Assembly (NCBI GenBank): GCA_963691705.1
Contig: OY829540.1
Coordinates: 45,048,158 to 45,112,157 of the forward strand
Direction of reading: 5' to 3'
Length of the DNA stretch: 64,000 nt
Source: Viola odorata
Taxonomy: Eukaryota > Streptophyta > Magnoliopsida > Malpighiales > Violaceae
Shown: positions 14,049-26,074 of the stretch, piece after piece
How positions within the stretch are numbered: position 1 is the first letter of the stretch
Layout: every line of letters begins with the position of its first letter
The notes under the pieces: model-generated
Databases searched by the model: none
Seen by the model: the letters and a program-made list of their open reading frames with translations, nothing else
What the model was told of the DNA's origin: nothing
Made by a program: the position numbers and the translations under genes

Positions 14049-14148
14049 GTGACCCTTCACAACGCTTAACAGACAACATGTGCGGACGTTACCAGACACA
14101 ACATTATCAGACGACATGTGCGGACGTGACCAAACACGATGTGGGGAC
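14049..14148 (+). repeat. Representative 100-bp ABc unit with shortened C module
   Basis: A (14049-14087) and B (14088-14125) are followed by a 23-bp c module (14126-14148). The c module is C lacking 14 bp. Full C reads GTGACC-AAACAC-AACATTAA-AAACAC-GATG, and c keeps only one AAACAC, so the deletion lies between two 6-bp direct repeats. This ABc carries the GGACGTTACC variant typical of S, s460 and Q blocks. P blocks carry an ABc with GTGAGCAG and GATGTGAGG instead. ABc is the penultimate unit of P, S, s460, Q and K802 blocks and is absent from K360 and K588. Confidence 0.93.
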
Positions 14149-14262
14149 GTGACCCTTCACAACGCTTAACAGACAACATGTGCGGACGTGACCAGACACA
14201 ACATTATCAGACGACATGTGCGGACGTGACCAAACACAACATTAAAAACACGATGTGGTGAC
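14149..14262 (+). repeat. Representative 114-bp ABC triad (block-terminal form)
   Basis: A is 14149-14187 (39 bp), B is 14188-14225 (38 bp) and C is 14226-14262 (37 bp). A contains CTTCACAACGCTTAACAGAC, B contains CATTATCAGACGACATGTG, and C contains CATTAAAAACACGATG. This copy is the form that ends most blocks: its C finishes TGGTGAC instead of TGGGGAC. That change makes an in-frame TGA just before the next cap. The three modules look like diverged copies of one ancestral monomer of about 38 bp, which is an inference from their alignment. Confidence 0.95.
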
Positions 14263-14394
14263 GTGACCCTTCACAAAGCTTAACCGAGAACATGTGCAAA
14301 CACAACATTAAAAACACGATGTGGGGACATGACCCTTCACAATGCTTAACAGGCAACATGTGCAAACACAGCATTAAAAACATGATGTGGGGAC
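14263..14394 (+). repeat. Representative block cap (X1 + X2, two 66-bp A-C fusions)
   Basis: X1 (14263-14328) starts GTGACCCTTCACAAAGCTTA and continues ACCGAGAACATGTGC, then passes straight into AAACACAACATTAAAAACAC. X2 (14329-14394) starts ATGACCCTTCACAATGCTTA, has ACAGGCAACATGTGC, and ends with ACATGATGTGGGGAC. Relative to an A+C pair (76 bp), each lacks exactly the 10-bp junction GGACGTGACC. X1 carries the HindIII-type site AAGCTT (14276-14281). A cap of this form opens about 108 blocks in the window, so it serves as the natural reference point for block boundaries. Confidence 0.93.
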
Positions 14395-17300
14395 GTGACC
14401 CTTCACAACGCTTAACAGACAACATGTGCAGACGTGACCAGACCCAACATTATCATCCGACATGTGCGGACGTGACCAAACACAACATTAAAAACACGAT
14501 GTGGGGACGTGACCCTTCACAACGCTTAACAGACAACATGTACGGACGTGACCAGACACAACATTATAAGACGCCATGTGCGGACGTGACCAAACACAAC
14601 ATTAAAAACACGATGAGTGGACGTGACCCTTCACAACGCTTAACAGACAACATGTGCAGACGTGAGCAGACACAACATTATCAGACGACATGTGCGGACG
14701 TGACCAAACACGATGTGAGGACGTGACCCTTCACAACACTTAACAGACAACATGTGCGGACGTGACCAGACACAACATTATCAGACGACATGTGCGGACG
14801 TGACCAAACACAACATTAAAAACACGATGTGGTGACGTGACCCTTCACAAAGCTTAACCGAGAACATGTGCAAACACAACATTAAAAACACGATGTGGGG
14901 ACATGACCCTTCACAATGCCTAACAGGCAACATGTGCAAACACAACATTAAAAACATGATGTGGGGACGTGACCCATCACAACGATTAACTGACAACATG
15001 TGCAGACGTGACCAGACACAACATTATCATCCGACATGTGCGGACGTGACCAAACACAAAATTAAAAACACGATGTGGGGACGTGACCCTTCACAACGCT
15101 TAACAGACAACATGTGCAGACGTGACCAGACACAACATTATCAGACGACATGTGCGGACGTGACCAAACACAACATTAAAAACACGATGTGGTGACGTGA
15201 CCCTTCACAAAGCTTAACCGAGAACATGTGCAAACACAACATTAAAAACACGATGTGGGGACATGACCCTTCACAATGCTTAACAGGCAACATGTGCAAA
15301 CACAACATTAAAAACATGATGTGGGGACGTGACCCTTCACAACGCTTAACAGACAATATGTGCAGACGTGACCAGACACAACATTATCAGCCGACATGTG
15401 CGGACGTGACCAAACACAACATTAAAAACACGATGTGGGGACGTGACCCTTCACAACGCTTAACAGACAACATGTGCGGATGTGACCAGACACAACATTA
15501 TCAGACGACAAGTGCGGACGTGACCAAACACAACATTAAAAACACGATGTGTGGACGTGACCCTTCACAACGCTTAACAGACAACATGTGTAGACGTGAC
15601 CAAACACAACATTATCATCCGACATGTGCGGACGTGACCAAACACAACATTAAAAACACGATGTGGGGACGTGACCCTTCACAACGCTTAACAGACAACA
15701 TGTGCGGACGTTACCAGACACAACATTATCAGACGACATGTGCGGACGTGACCAAACACGATGTGGGGACGTGACCCTTCACAACGCTTAACAGACAACA
15801 TGTGCGGACGTGACCAGACACAACATTATCAGACGACATGTGCGGACGTGACCAAACACAACATTAAAAACACGATGTGGTGACGTGACCCTTCACAAAG
15901 CTTAACCGAGAACATGTGCAAACACAACATTAAAAACACGATGTGGGGACATGACCCTTCACAATGCTTAACAGGCAACATGTGCAAACACAACATTAAA
16001 AACATGATGTGGGGACGTGACCCTTCACAACGCTTAACAGACAACATGTGCAGACGTGACCAGACCCAACATTATCATCCGACATGTGCGGACGTGACCA
16101 AACACAACATTAAAAACACGATGTGGGGACGTGACCCTTCACAACGCTTAACAGACAACATGTACGGACGTGACCAGACACAACATTATAAGACGCCATG
16201 TGCGGACGTGACCAAACACAACATTAAAAACACGATGAGTGGACGTGACCCTTCACAACGCTTAACAGACAACATGTGCAGACGTGAGCAGACACAACAT
16301 TATCAGACGACATGTGCGGACGTGACCAAACACGATGTGAGGACGTGACCCTTCACAACACTTAACAGACAACATGTGCGGACGTGACCAGACACAACAT
16401 TATCAGACGACATGTGCGGACGTGACCAAACACAACATTAAAAACACGATGTGGTGACGTGACCCTTCACAAAGCTTAACCGAGAACATGTGCAAACACA
16501 ACATTAAAAACACGATGTGGGGACATGACCCTTCACAATGCCTAACAGGCAACATGTGCAAACACAACATTAAAAACATGATGTGGGGACGTGACCCATC
16601 ACAACGATTAACTGACAACATGTGCAGACGTGACCAGACACAACATTATCATCCGACATGTGCGGACGTGACCAAACACAAAATTAAAAACACGATGTGG
16701 GGACGTGACCCTTCACAACGCTTAACAGACAACATGTGCAGACGTGACCAGACACAACATTATCAGACGACATGTGCGGACGTGACCAAACACAACATTA
16801 AAAACACGATGTGGTGACGTGACCCTTCACAAAGCTTAACCGAGAACATGTGCAAACACAACATTAAAAACACGATGTGGGGACATGACCCTTCACAATG
16901 CTTAACAGGCAACATGTGCAAACACAACATTAAAAACATGATGTGGGGACGTGACCCTTCACAACGCTTAACAGACAATATGTGCAGACGTGACCAGACA
17001 CAACATTATCAGCCGACATGTGCGGACGTGACCAAACACAACATTAAAAACACGATGTGGGGACGTGACCCTTCACAACGCTTAACAGACAACATGTGCG
17101 GATGTGACCAGACACAACATTATCAGACGACAAGTGCGGACGTGACCAAACACAACATTAAAAACACGATGTGTGGACGTGACCCTTCACAACGCTTAAC
17201 AGACAACATGTGTAGACGTGACCAAACACAACATTATCATCCGACATGTGCGGACGTGACCAAACACAACATTAAAAACACGATGTGGGGACGTGACCCT

Positions 17301-17506
17301 TCACAACGCTTAACAGACAACATGTGCGGACGTTACCAGACACAACATTATCAGACGACATGTGCGGACGTGACCAAACACGATGTGGGGACGTGACCCT
17401 TCACAACGCTTAACAGACAACATGTGCGGACGTGACCAGACACAACATTATCAGACGACATGTGCGGACGTGACCAAACACAACATTAAAAACACGATGT
17501 GGTGAC
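14263..17506 (+). repeat. Two copies of the 1622-bp HOR (P574-K360-S688)
   Basis: Copy 1 is 14263-15884 (P 14263, K360 14837, S 15197). Copy 2 is 15885-17506 (P 15885, K360 16459, S 16819). S here is the 688-bp form with the missing A restored (GACCAAACAC), which keeps its frame open for 182 codons. Both K copies share TAACTGAC (14991 and 16613, 1622 bp apart), so one was copied from the other. A private ACAGCATT lies at 14371 in copy 1 only. Confidence 0.93.
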
Positions 17507-18654
17507 GTGACCCTTCACAAAGCTTAACCGAGAACATGTGCAAACACAACATTAAAAACACGATGTGGGGACATGACCCTTCACAATGCTTAACAGGCAA
17601 CATGTGCAAACACAACATTAAAAACATGATGTGGGGACGTGACCCTTCACAACGCTTAACAGACAACATGTGCAGACGTGACCAGACCCAACATTATCAT
17701 CCGACATGTGCGGACGTGACCAAACACAACATTAAAAACACGATGTGGGGACGTGACCCTTCACAACGCTTAACAGACAACATGTACGGACGTGACCAGA
17801 CACAACATTATAAGACGCCATGTGCGGACGTGACCAAACACAACATTAAAAACACGATGAGTGGACGTGACCCTTCACAACGCTTAACAGACAACATGTG
17901 CAGACGTGAGCAGACACAACATTATCAGACGACATGTGCGGACGTGACCAAACACGATGTGAGGACGTGACCCTTCACAACACTTAACAGACAACATGTG
18001 CGGACGTGACCAGACACAACATTATCAGACGACATGTGCGGACGTGACCAAACACAACATTAAAAACACGATGTGGTGACGTGACCCTTCACAAAGCTTA
18101 ACCGAGAACATGTGCAAACACAACATTAAAAACACGATGTGGGGACATGACCCTTCACAATGCCTAACAGGCAACATGTGCAAACACAACATTAAAAACA
18201 TGATGTGGGGACGTGACCCATCACAACGATTAACAGACAACATGTGCAGACGTGACCAGACACAACATTATCATCCGACATGTGCGGACGTGACCAAGCA
18301 CAAAATTAAAAACACGATGTGGGGACGTGACCCTTCACAACGCTTAACAGACAACATGTACGGACGTGACCAGACACAACATTATAAGACGCCATGTGCG
18401 GACGTGACCAAACACAACATTAAAAACACGATGAGTGGACGTGACCCTTCACAACGCTTAACAGACAACATGTGCAGACGTGAGCAGACACAACATTATC
18501 AGACGACATGTGCGGACGTGACCAAACACGATGTGAGGACGTGACCCTTCACAACCCTTAACAGACAACATGTGCGGACGTGACCAGACACAACATTATC
18601 AGACGACATGTGCGGACGTGACCAAACACAACATTAAAAACACGATGTGGTGAC
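17507..18654 (+). repeat. P574 block and K/P chimeric 574-bp block
   Basis: P is 17507-18080. The block at 18081-18654 has a K360 head (CCTAACAGGC, CCATCACAACGATTAAC, and ACAAAATT with the rare CCAAGCAC near 18297). Its second triad switches to P (TACGGAC, TATAAGACGCC, GATGAGTGG), and the tail carries AACCCTT near 18555, as in the P at 10233. The switch lies between about 18308 and 18357. Confidence 0.88.
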
Positions 18655-20740
18655 GTGACCCTTCACAAAGCTTAACCGAGAACATGTGCAAACACAACAT
18701 TAAAAACACGATGTGGGGACATGACCCTTCACAATGCCTAACAGGCAACATGTGCAAACACAACATTAAAAACATGATGTGGGGACGTGACCCATCACAA
18801 CGATTAACAGACAACATGTGCAGACGTGACCAGACACAACATTATCATCCGACATGTGCGGACGTGACCAAACACAAAATTAAAAACACGATGTGGGGAC
18901 GTGACCCTTCACAACGCTTAACAGACAACATGTGCAGACGTGACCAGACACAACATTATCAGACGACATGTGCGGACGTGACCAAACACAACATTAAAAA
19001 CACGATGTGGTGACGTGACCCTTCACAAAGCTTAACCGAGAACATGTGCAAACACAACATTAAAAACACGATGTGGGGACATGACCCTTCACAATGCCTA
19101 ACAGGCAACATGTGCAAACACAACATTAAAAACATGATGTGGGGACGTGACCCATCACAACGATTAACAGACAACATGTGCAGACGTGACCAGACACAAC
19201 ATTATCATCCGACATGTGCGGACGTGACCAAACACAAAATTAAAAACACGATGTGGGGACGTGACCCTTCACAACGCTTAACAGACAACATGTGCAGACG
19301 TGACCAGACACAACATTATCAGACGACATGTGCGGACGTGACCAAACACAACATTAAAAACACGATGTGGTGACGTGACCCTTCATAAAGCTTAACCGAG
19401 AACATGTGCAAACACAACATTAAAAACACGATGTGGGGACATGACCCTTCACAATGCTTAACAGGCAACATGTGCAAACACAACATTAAAAACATGATGT
19501 GGGGACGTGACCCTTCACAACGCTTAACAGACAACATGTGTAGACGTGACCAAACACAACATTATCATCCGACATGTGCGGACGTGACCAAACACAACAT
19601 TAAAAACACGATGTGGGGACGTGACCCTTCACAACGCTTAACAGACAACATGTGCGGACGTTACCAGACACAACATTATCAGACGACATGTGCGGACGTG
19701 ACCAAACACGATGTGGGGACGTGACCCTTCACAACGCTTAACAGACAACATGTGCGGACGTGACCAGACACAACATTATCAGACGACATGTGCGGACGTG
19801 ACCAAACACAACATTAAAAACACGATGTGGTGACGTGACCCTTCACAAAGCTTAACCGAGAACATGTGCAAACACAACATTAAAAACACGATGTGGGGAC
19901 ATGACCCTTCACAACGCTTAACAGACAACATGTGCAGACGTGACCAGACCCAACATTATCATCCGACATGTGCGGACGTGACCAAACACAACATTAAAAA
20001 CACGATGTGGGGACGTGACCCTTCACAACGCTTAACAGACAACATGTACGGACGTGACCAGACACAACATTATAAGACGCCATGTGCGGACGTGACCAAA
20101 CACAACATTAAAAACACGATGAGTGGACGTGACCCTTCACAACGCTTAACAGACAACATGTGCAGACGTGAGCAGACACAACATTATCAGACGACATGTG
20201 CGGACGTGACCAAACACGATGTGAGGACGTGACCCTTCACAACACTTAACAGACAACATGTGCGGACGTGACCAGACACAACATTATCAGACGACATGTG
20301 CGGACGTGACCAAACACAACATTAAAAACACGATGTGGTGACGTGACCCTTCACAAAGCTTAACCGAGAACATGTGCAAACACAACATTAAAAACACGAT
20401 GTGGGGACATGACCCTTCACAATGCTTAACAGGCAACATGTGCAAACACAACATTAAAAACATGATGTGGGGACGTGACCCTTCACAACGCTTAACAGAC
20501 AATATGTGCAGACGTGACCAGACACAACATTATCAGCCGACATGTGCGGACGTGACCAAACACAACATTAAAAACACGATGTGGGGACGTGACCCTTCAC
20601 AACGCTTAACAGACAACATGTGCGGATGTGACCAGACACAACATTATCAGACGACAAGTGCGGACGTGACCAGACACAACATTATCAGACGACATGTGCG
20701 GACGTGACCAAACACAACATTAAAAACACGATGTGGTGAC
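18655..20740 (+). repeat. Blocks K360, K360, s460, P508, S398 (first copy of 2086-bp duplication)
   Basis: K360 copies are at 18655 and 19015, s460 at 19375 (CTTCATAAAG), a 508-bp P at 19835 and a truncated S of 398 bp at 20343. P508 has only one 66-bp cap unit: X1 passes through GGGGACATGACC into an ordinary A. S398 is cap + ABC + A + B + B + C. The doubled B (20628-20665 then 20666-20703) is the duplication junction. Confidence 0.88.
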
Positions 20741-23115
20741 GTGACCCTTCACAAAGCTTAACCGAGAACATGTGCAAACACAACATTAAAAACACGATGT
20801 GGGGACATGACCCTTCACAATGCCTAACAGGCAACATGTGCAAACACAACATTAAAAACATGATGTGGGGACGTGACCCATCACAACGATTAACAGACAA
20901 CATGTGCAGACGTGACCAGACACAACATTATCATCCGACATGTGCGGACGTGACCAAACACAAAATTAAAAACACGATGTGGGGACGTGACCCTTCACAA
21001 CGCTTAACAGACAACATGTGCAGACGTGACCAGACACAACATTATCAGACGACATGTGCGGACGTGACCAAACACAACATTAAAAACACGATGTGGTGAC
21101 GTGACCCTTCACAAAGCTTAACCGAGAACATGTGCAAACACAACATTAAAAACACGATGTGGGGACATGACCCTTCACAATGCCTAACAGGCAACATGTG
21201 CAAACACAACATTAAAAACATGATGTGGGGACGTGACCCATCACAACGATTAACAGACAACATGTGCAGACGTGACCAGACACAACATTATCATCCGACA
21301 TGTGCGGACGTGACCAAACACAAAATTAAAAACACGATGTGGGGACGTGACCCTTCACAACGCTTAACAGACAACATGTGCAGACGTGACCAGACACAAC
21401 ATTATCAGACGACATGTGCGGACGTGACCAAACACAACATTAAAAACACGATGTGGTGACGTGACCCTTCATAAAGCTTAACCGAGAACATGTGCAAACA
21501 CAACATTAAAAACACGATGTGGGGACATGACCCTTCACAATGCTTAACAGGCAACATGTGCAAACACAACATTAAAAACATGATGTGGGGACGTGACCCT
21601 TCACAACGCTTAACAGACAACATGTGTAGACGTGACCAAACACAACATTATCATCCGACATGTGCGGACGTGACCAAACACAACATTAAAAACACGATGT
21701 GGGGACGTGACCCTTCACAACGCTTAACAGACAACATGTGCGGACGTTACCAGACACAACATTATCAGACGACATGTGCGGACGTGACCAAACACGATGT
21801 GGGGACGTGACCCTTCACAACGCTTAACAGACAACATGTGCGGACGTGACCAGACACAACATTATCAGACGACATGTGCGGACGTGACCAAACACAACAT
21901 TAAAAACACGATGTGGTGACGTGACCCTTCACAAAGCTTAACCGAGAACATGTGCAAACACAACATTAAAAACACGATGTGGGGACATGACCCTTCACAA
22001 CGCTTAACAGACAACATGTGCAGACGTGACCAGACCCAACATTATCATCCGACATGTGCGGACGTGACCAAACACAACATTAAAAACACGATGTGGGGAC
22101 GTGACCCTTCACAACGCTTAACAGACAACATGTACGGACGTGACCAGACACAACATTATAAGACGCCATGTGCGGACGTGACCAAACACAACATTAAAAA
22201 CACGATGAGTGGACGTGACCCTTCACAACGCTTAACAGACAACATGTGCAGACGTGAGCAGACACAACATTATCAGACGACATGTGCGGACGTGACCAAA
22301 CACGATGTGAGGACGTGACCCTTCACAACACTTAACAGACAACATGTGCGGACGTGACCAGACACAACATTATCAGACGACATGTGCGGACGTGACCAAA
22401 CACAACATTAAAAACACGATGTGGTGACGTGACCCTTCACAAAGCTTAACCGAGAACATGTGCAAACACAACATTAAAAACACGATGTGGGGACATGACC
22501 CTTCACAATGCTTAACAGGCAACATGTGCAAACACAACATTAAAAACATGATGTGGGGACGTGACCCTTCACAACGCTTAACAGACAATATGTGCAGACG
22601 TGACCAGACACAACATTATCAGCCGACATGTGCGGACGTGACCAAACACAACATTAAAAACACGATGTGGGGACGTGACCCTTCACAACGCTTAACAGAC
22701 AACATGTGCGGATGTGACCAGACACAACATTATCAGACGACAAGTGCGGACGTGACCAACACAACATTAAAAACACGATGTGTGGACGTGACCCTTCACA
22801 ACGCTTAACAGACAACATGTGTAGACGTGACCAAACACAACATTATCATCCGACATGTGCGGACGTGACCAAACACAACATTAAAAACACGATGTGGGGA
22901 CGTGACCCTTCACAACGCTTAACAGACAACATGTGCGGACGTTACCAGACACAACATTATCAGACGACATGTGCGGACGTGACCAAACACGATGTGGGGA
23001 CGTGACCCTTCACAACGCTTAACAGACAACATGTGCGGACGTGACCAGACACAACATTATCAGACGACATGTGCGGACGTGACCAAACACAACATTAAAA
23101 ACACGATGTGGTGAC
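20741..23115 (+). repeat. Blocks K360, K360, s460, P508, S687 (second copy of 2086-bp duplication)
   Basis: K360 is at 20741 and 21101, s460 at 21461 (again CTTCATAAAG), P508 at 21921 and a full S687 at 22429-23115. The order and every unusual feature of 18580-20665 are repeated at 20666-22751. The second copy then continues through the S block that the first copy leaves incomplete. Confidence 0.9.
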
Positions 23116-23765
23116 GTGACCCTTCACAAAGCTTAACCGAGAACATGTGCAAACACAACATTAAAAACACGATGTGGGGACATGACCCTTCACAATGCTT
23201 AACAGGCAACATGTGCAAACACAACATTAAAAACATGATGTGGGGACGTGACCCTTCACAACGCTTAACAGACAACATGTGCAGACGTGACCAGACACAA
23301 CATTATCAGCCGACATGTGCGGACGTGACCAAACACAACATTAAAAACACGATGTGGGGACGTGACCCTTCACAACGCTTAACAGACAACATGTGCGGAC
23401 GTGACCAAACACAACATTAAAAACACGATGTGGGGACGTGACCCTTCACAACGCTTAACAGACAACATGTACGGACGTGACCAGACACAACATTATAAGA
23501 CGCCATGTGCGGACGTGACCAAACACAACATTAAAAACACGATGAGTGGACGTGACCCTTCACAACGCTTAACAGACAACATGTGCAGACGTGAGCAGAC
23601 ACAACATTATCAGACGACATGTGCGGACGTGACCAAACACGATGTGAGGACGTGACCCTTCACAACACTTAACAGACAACATGTGCGGACGTGACCAGAC
23701 ACAACATTATCAGATGACATGTGCGGACGTGACCAAACACAACATTAAAAACACGATGTGGTGAC
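23116..23765 (+). repeat. Irregular 650-bp block with one AC dimer
   Basis: The cap is followed by ABC of S type (TATCAGCCG, 23248-23361), one AC dimer (23362-23437), ABC of P type (23438-23551), ABc (23552-23651) and terminal ABC (23652-23765). It corresponds to the block at 12888 but has one AC dimer instead of three. It carries the same private CAGATGACAT at 23711-23720. Confidence 0.9.
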
Positions 23766-24452
23766 GTGACCCTTCACAAAGCTTAACCGAGAACATGTGC
23801 AAACACAACATTAAAAACACGATGTGGGGACATGACCCTTCACAATGCTTAACAGGCAACATGTGCAAACACAACATTAAAAACATGATGTGGGGACGTG
23901 ACCCTTCACAACGCTTAACAGACAATATGTGCAGACGTGACCAGACACAACATTATCAGCCGACATGTGCGGACGTGACCAATAACAACATTAAAAACAC
24001 GATGTGGGGACGTGACCCTTCACAACGCTTAACAGACAACATGTGCGGATGTGACCAGACACAACATTATCAGACGACAAGTGCGGACGTGACCAACACA
24101 ACATTAAAAACACGATGTGTGGACGTGACCCTTCACAACGCTTAACAGACAACATGTGTAGACGTGACCAAACACAACATTATCATCCGACATGTGCGGA
24201 TGTGACCAAACACAACATTAAAAACACGATGTGGGGACGTGACCCTTCACAACGCTTAACAGACAACATGTGCGGACGTTACCAGACACAACATTATCAG
24301 ACGACATGTGCGGACGTGACCAAACACGATGTGGGGACGTGACCCTTCACAACGCTTAACAGACAACATGTGCGGACGTGACCAGACACAACATTATCAG
24401 ACGACATGTGCGGACGTGACCAAACACAACATTAAAAACACGATGTGGTGAC
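23766..24452 (+). repeat. S687 block, distant copy of 13576-14262
   Basis: It has the same 1-bp deletion, the same AATAACAAC (23981) and the same GCGGATGTGACC (24201) as the block 10,190 bp upstream. Confidence 0.9.
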
Positions 24453-26074
24453 GTGACCCTTCACAAAGCTTAACCGAGAACATGTGCAAACACAACATTA
24501 AAAACACGATGTGGGGACATGACCCTTCACAATGCTTAACAGGCAACATGTGCAAACACAACATTAAAAACATGATGTGGGGACGTGACCCTTCACAACG
24601 CTTAACAGACAACATGTGCAGACGTGACCAGACCCAACATTATCATCCGACATGTGCGGACGTGACCAAACACAACATTAAAAACACGATGTGGGGACGT
24701 GACCCTTCACAACGCTTAACAGACAACATGTACGGACGTGACCAGACACAACATTATAAGACGCCATGTGCGGACGTGACCAAACACAACATTAAAAACA
24801 CGATGAGTGGACGTGACCCTTCACAACGCTTAACAGACAACATGTGCAGACGTGAGCAGACACAACATTATCAGACGACATGTGCGGACGTGACCAAACA
24901 CGATGTGAGGACGTGACCCTTCACAACACTTAACAGACAACATGTGCGGACGTGACCAGACACAACATTATCAGACGACATGTGCGGACGTGACCAAACA
25001 CAACATTAAAAACACGATGTGGTGACGTGACCCTTCACAAAGCTTAACCGAGAACATGTGCAAACACAACATTAAAAACACGATGTGGGGACATGACCCT
25101 TCACAATGCCTAACAGGCAACATGTGCAAACACAACATTAAAAACATGATGTGGGGACGTGACCCATCACAACGATTAACAGACAACATGTGCAGACGTG
25201 ACCAGACACAACATTATCATCCGACATGTGCGGACGTGACCAAACACAAAATTAAAAACACGATGTGGGGACGTGACCCTTCACAACGCTTAACAGACAA
25301 CATGTGCAGACGTGACCAGACACAACATTATCAGACGACATGTGCGGACGTGACCAAACACAACATTAAAAACACGATGTGGTGACGTGACCCTTCACAA
25401 AGCTTAACCGAGAACATGTGCAAACACAACATTAAAAACACGATGTGGGGACATGACCCTTCACAATGCTTAACAGGCAACATGTGCAAACACAACATTA
25501 AAAACATGATGTGGGGACGTGACCCTTCACAACGCTTAACAGACAATATGTGCAGACGTGACCAGACACAACATTATCAGCCGACATGTGCGGACGTGAC
25601 CAAACACAACATTAAAAACACGATGTGGGGACGTGACCCTTCACAACGCTTAACAGACAACATGTGCGGATGTGACCAGACACAACATTATCAGACGACA
25701 AGTGCGGACGTGACCAAACACAACATTAAAAACACGATGTGTGGACGTGACCCTTCACAACGCTTAACAGACAACATGTGTAGACGTGACCAAACACAAC
25801 ATTATCATCCGACATGTGCGGACGTGACCAAACACAACATTAAAAACACGATGTGGGGACGTGACCCTTCACAACGCTTAACAGACAACATGTGCGGACG
25901 TTACCAGACACAACATTATCAAACGACATGTGCGGACGTGACCAAACACGATGTGGGGACGTGACCCTTCACAACGCTTAACAGACAACATGTGCGGACG
26001 TGACCAGACACAACATTATCAGACGACATGTGCGGACGTGACCAAACACAACATTAAAAACACGATATGGTGAC
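24453..26074 (+). repeat. 1622-bp HOR copy (P574-K360-S688)
   Basis: P is at 24453, K360 at 25027 and S688 at 25387. It corresponds to 14263-15884 at an offset of 10,190 bp but lacks that copy's ACAGCATT and TAACTGAC changes. It has a private TATCAAACG near 25921 and, just past its last ABc, CACGATATGGTGAC (26062-26075 region) instead of CACGATGTGGTGAC. Confidence 0.9.

Larger units (their letters stand above)
13576..14262 (+). repeat. S687 block with private variants
   Basis: This is an S block with the 1-bp deletion. It has two private changes: AATAACAAC at 13791-13799 (normally AAACACAAC) and GCGGATGTGACC at 14011 in the third triad. Both recur exactly 10,190 bp downstream (23981 and 24201), which marks this block as part of a long-range duplication. 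Confidence 0.9.

Noticed and set aside
14207..14425. 71-73 codon minus-strand reading frames around each cap
   Set aside because: They are the reverse complement of terminal ABC plus X1 and X2, recur with every cap, and carry no recognisable domain. Their hydrophobic FLMLCLHM repeat is just antisense of CATGTGCAAACACAAC and following bases.
15226..15774. 182-codon plus-strand reading frame, and similar ones of 65-201 codons in most blocks
   Set aside because: They start at the ATG inside the ACATGT of a module, consist only of the repeat, and stop at the same repeat positions in every copy. The c-module deletion, the 1-bp S deletion and AB/AC dimers break the frame with no sign of selection to keep it.
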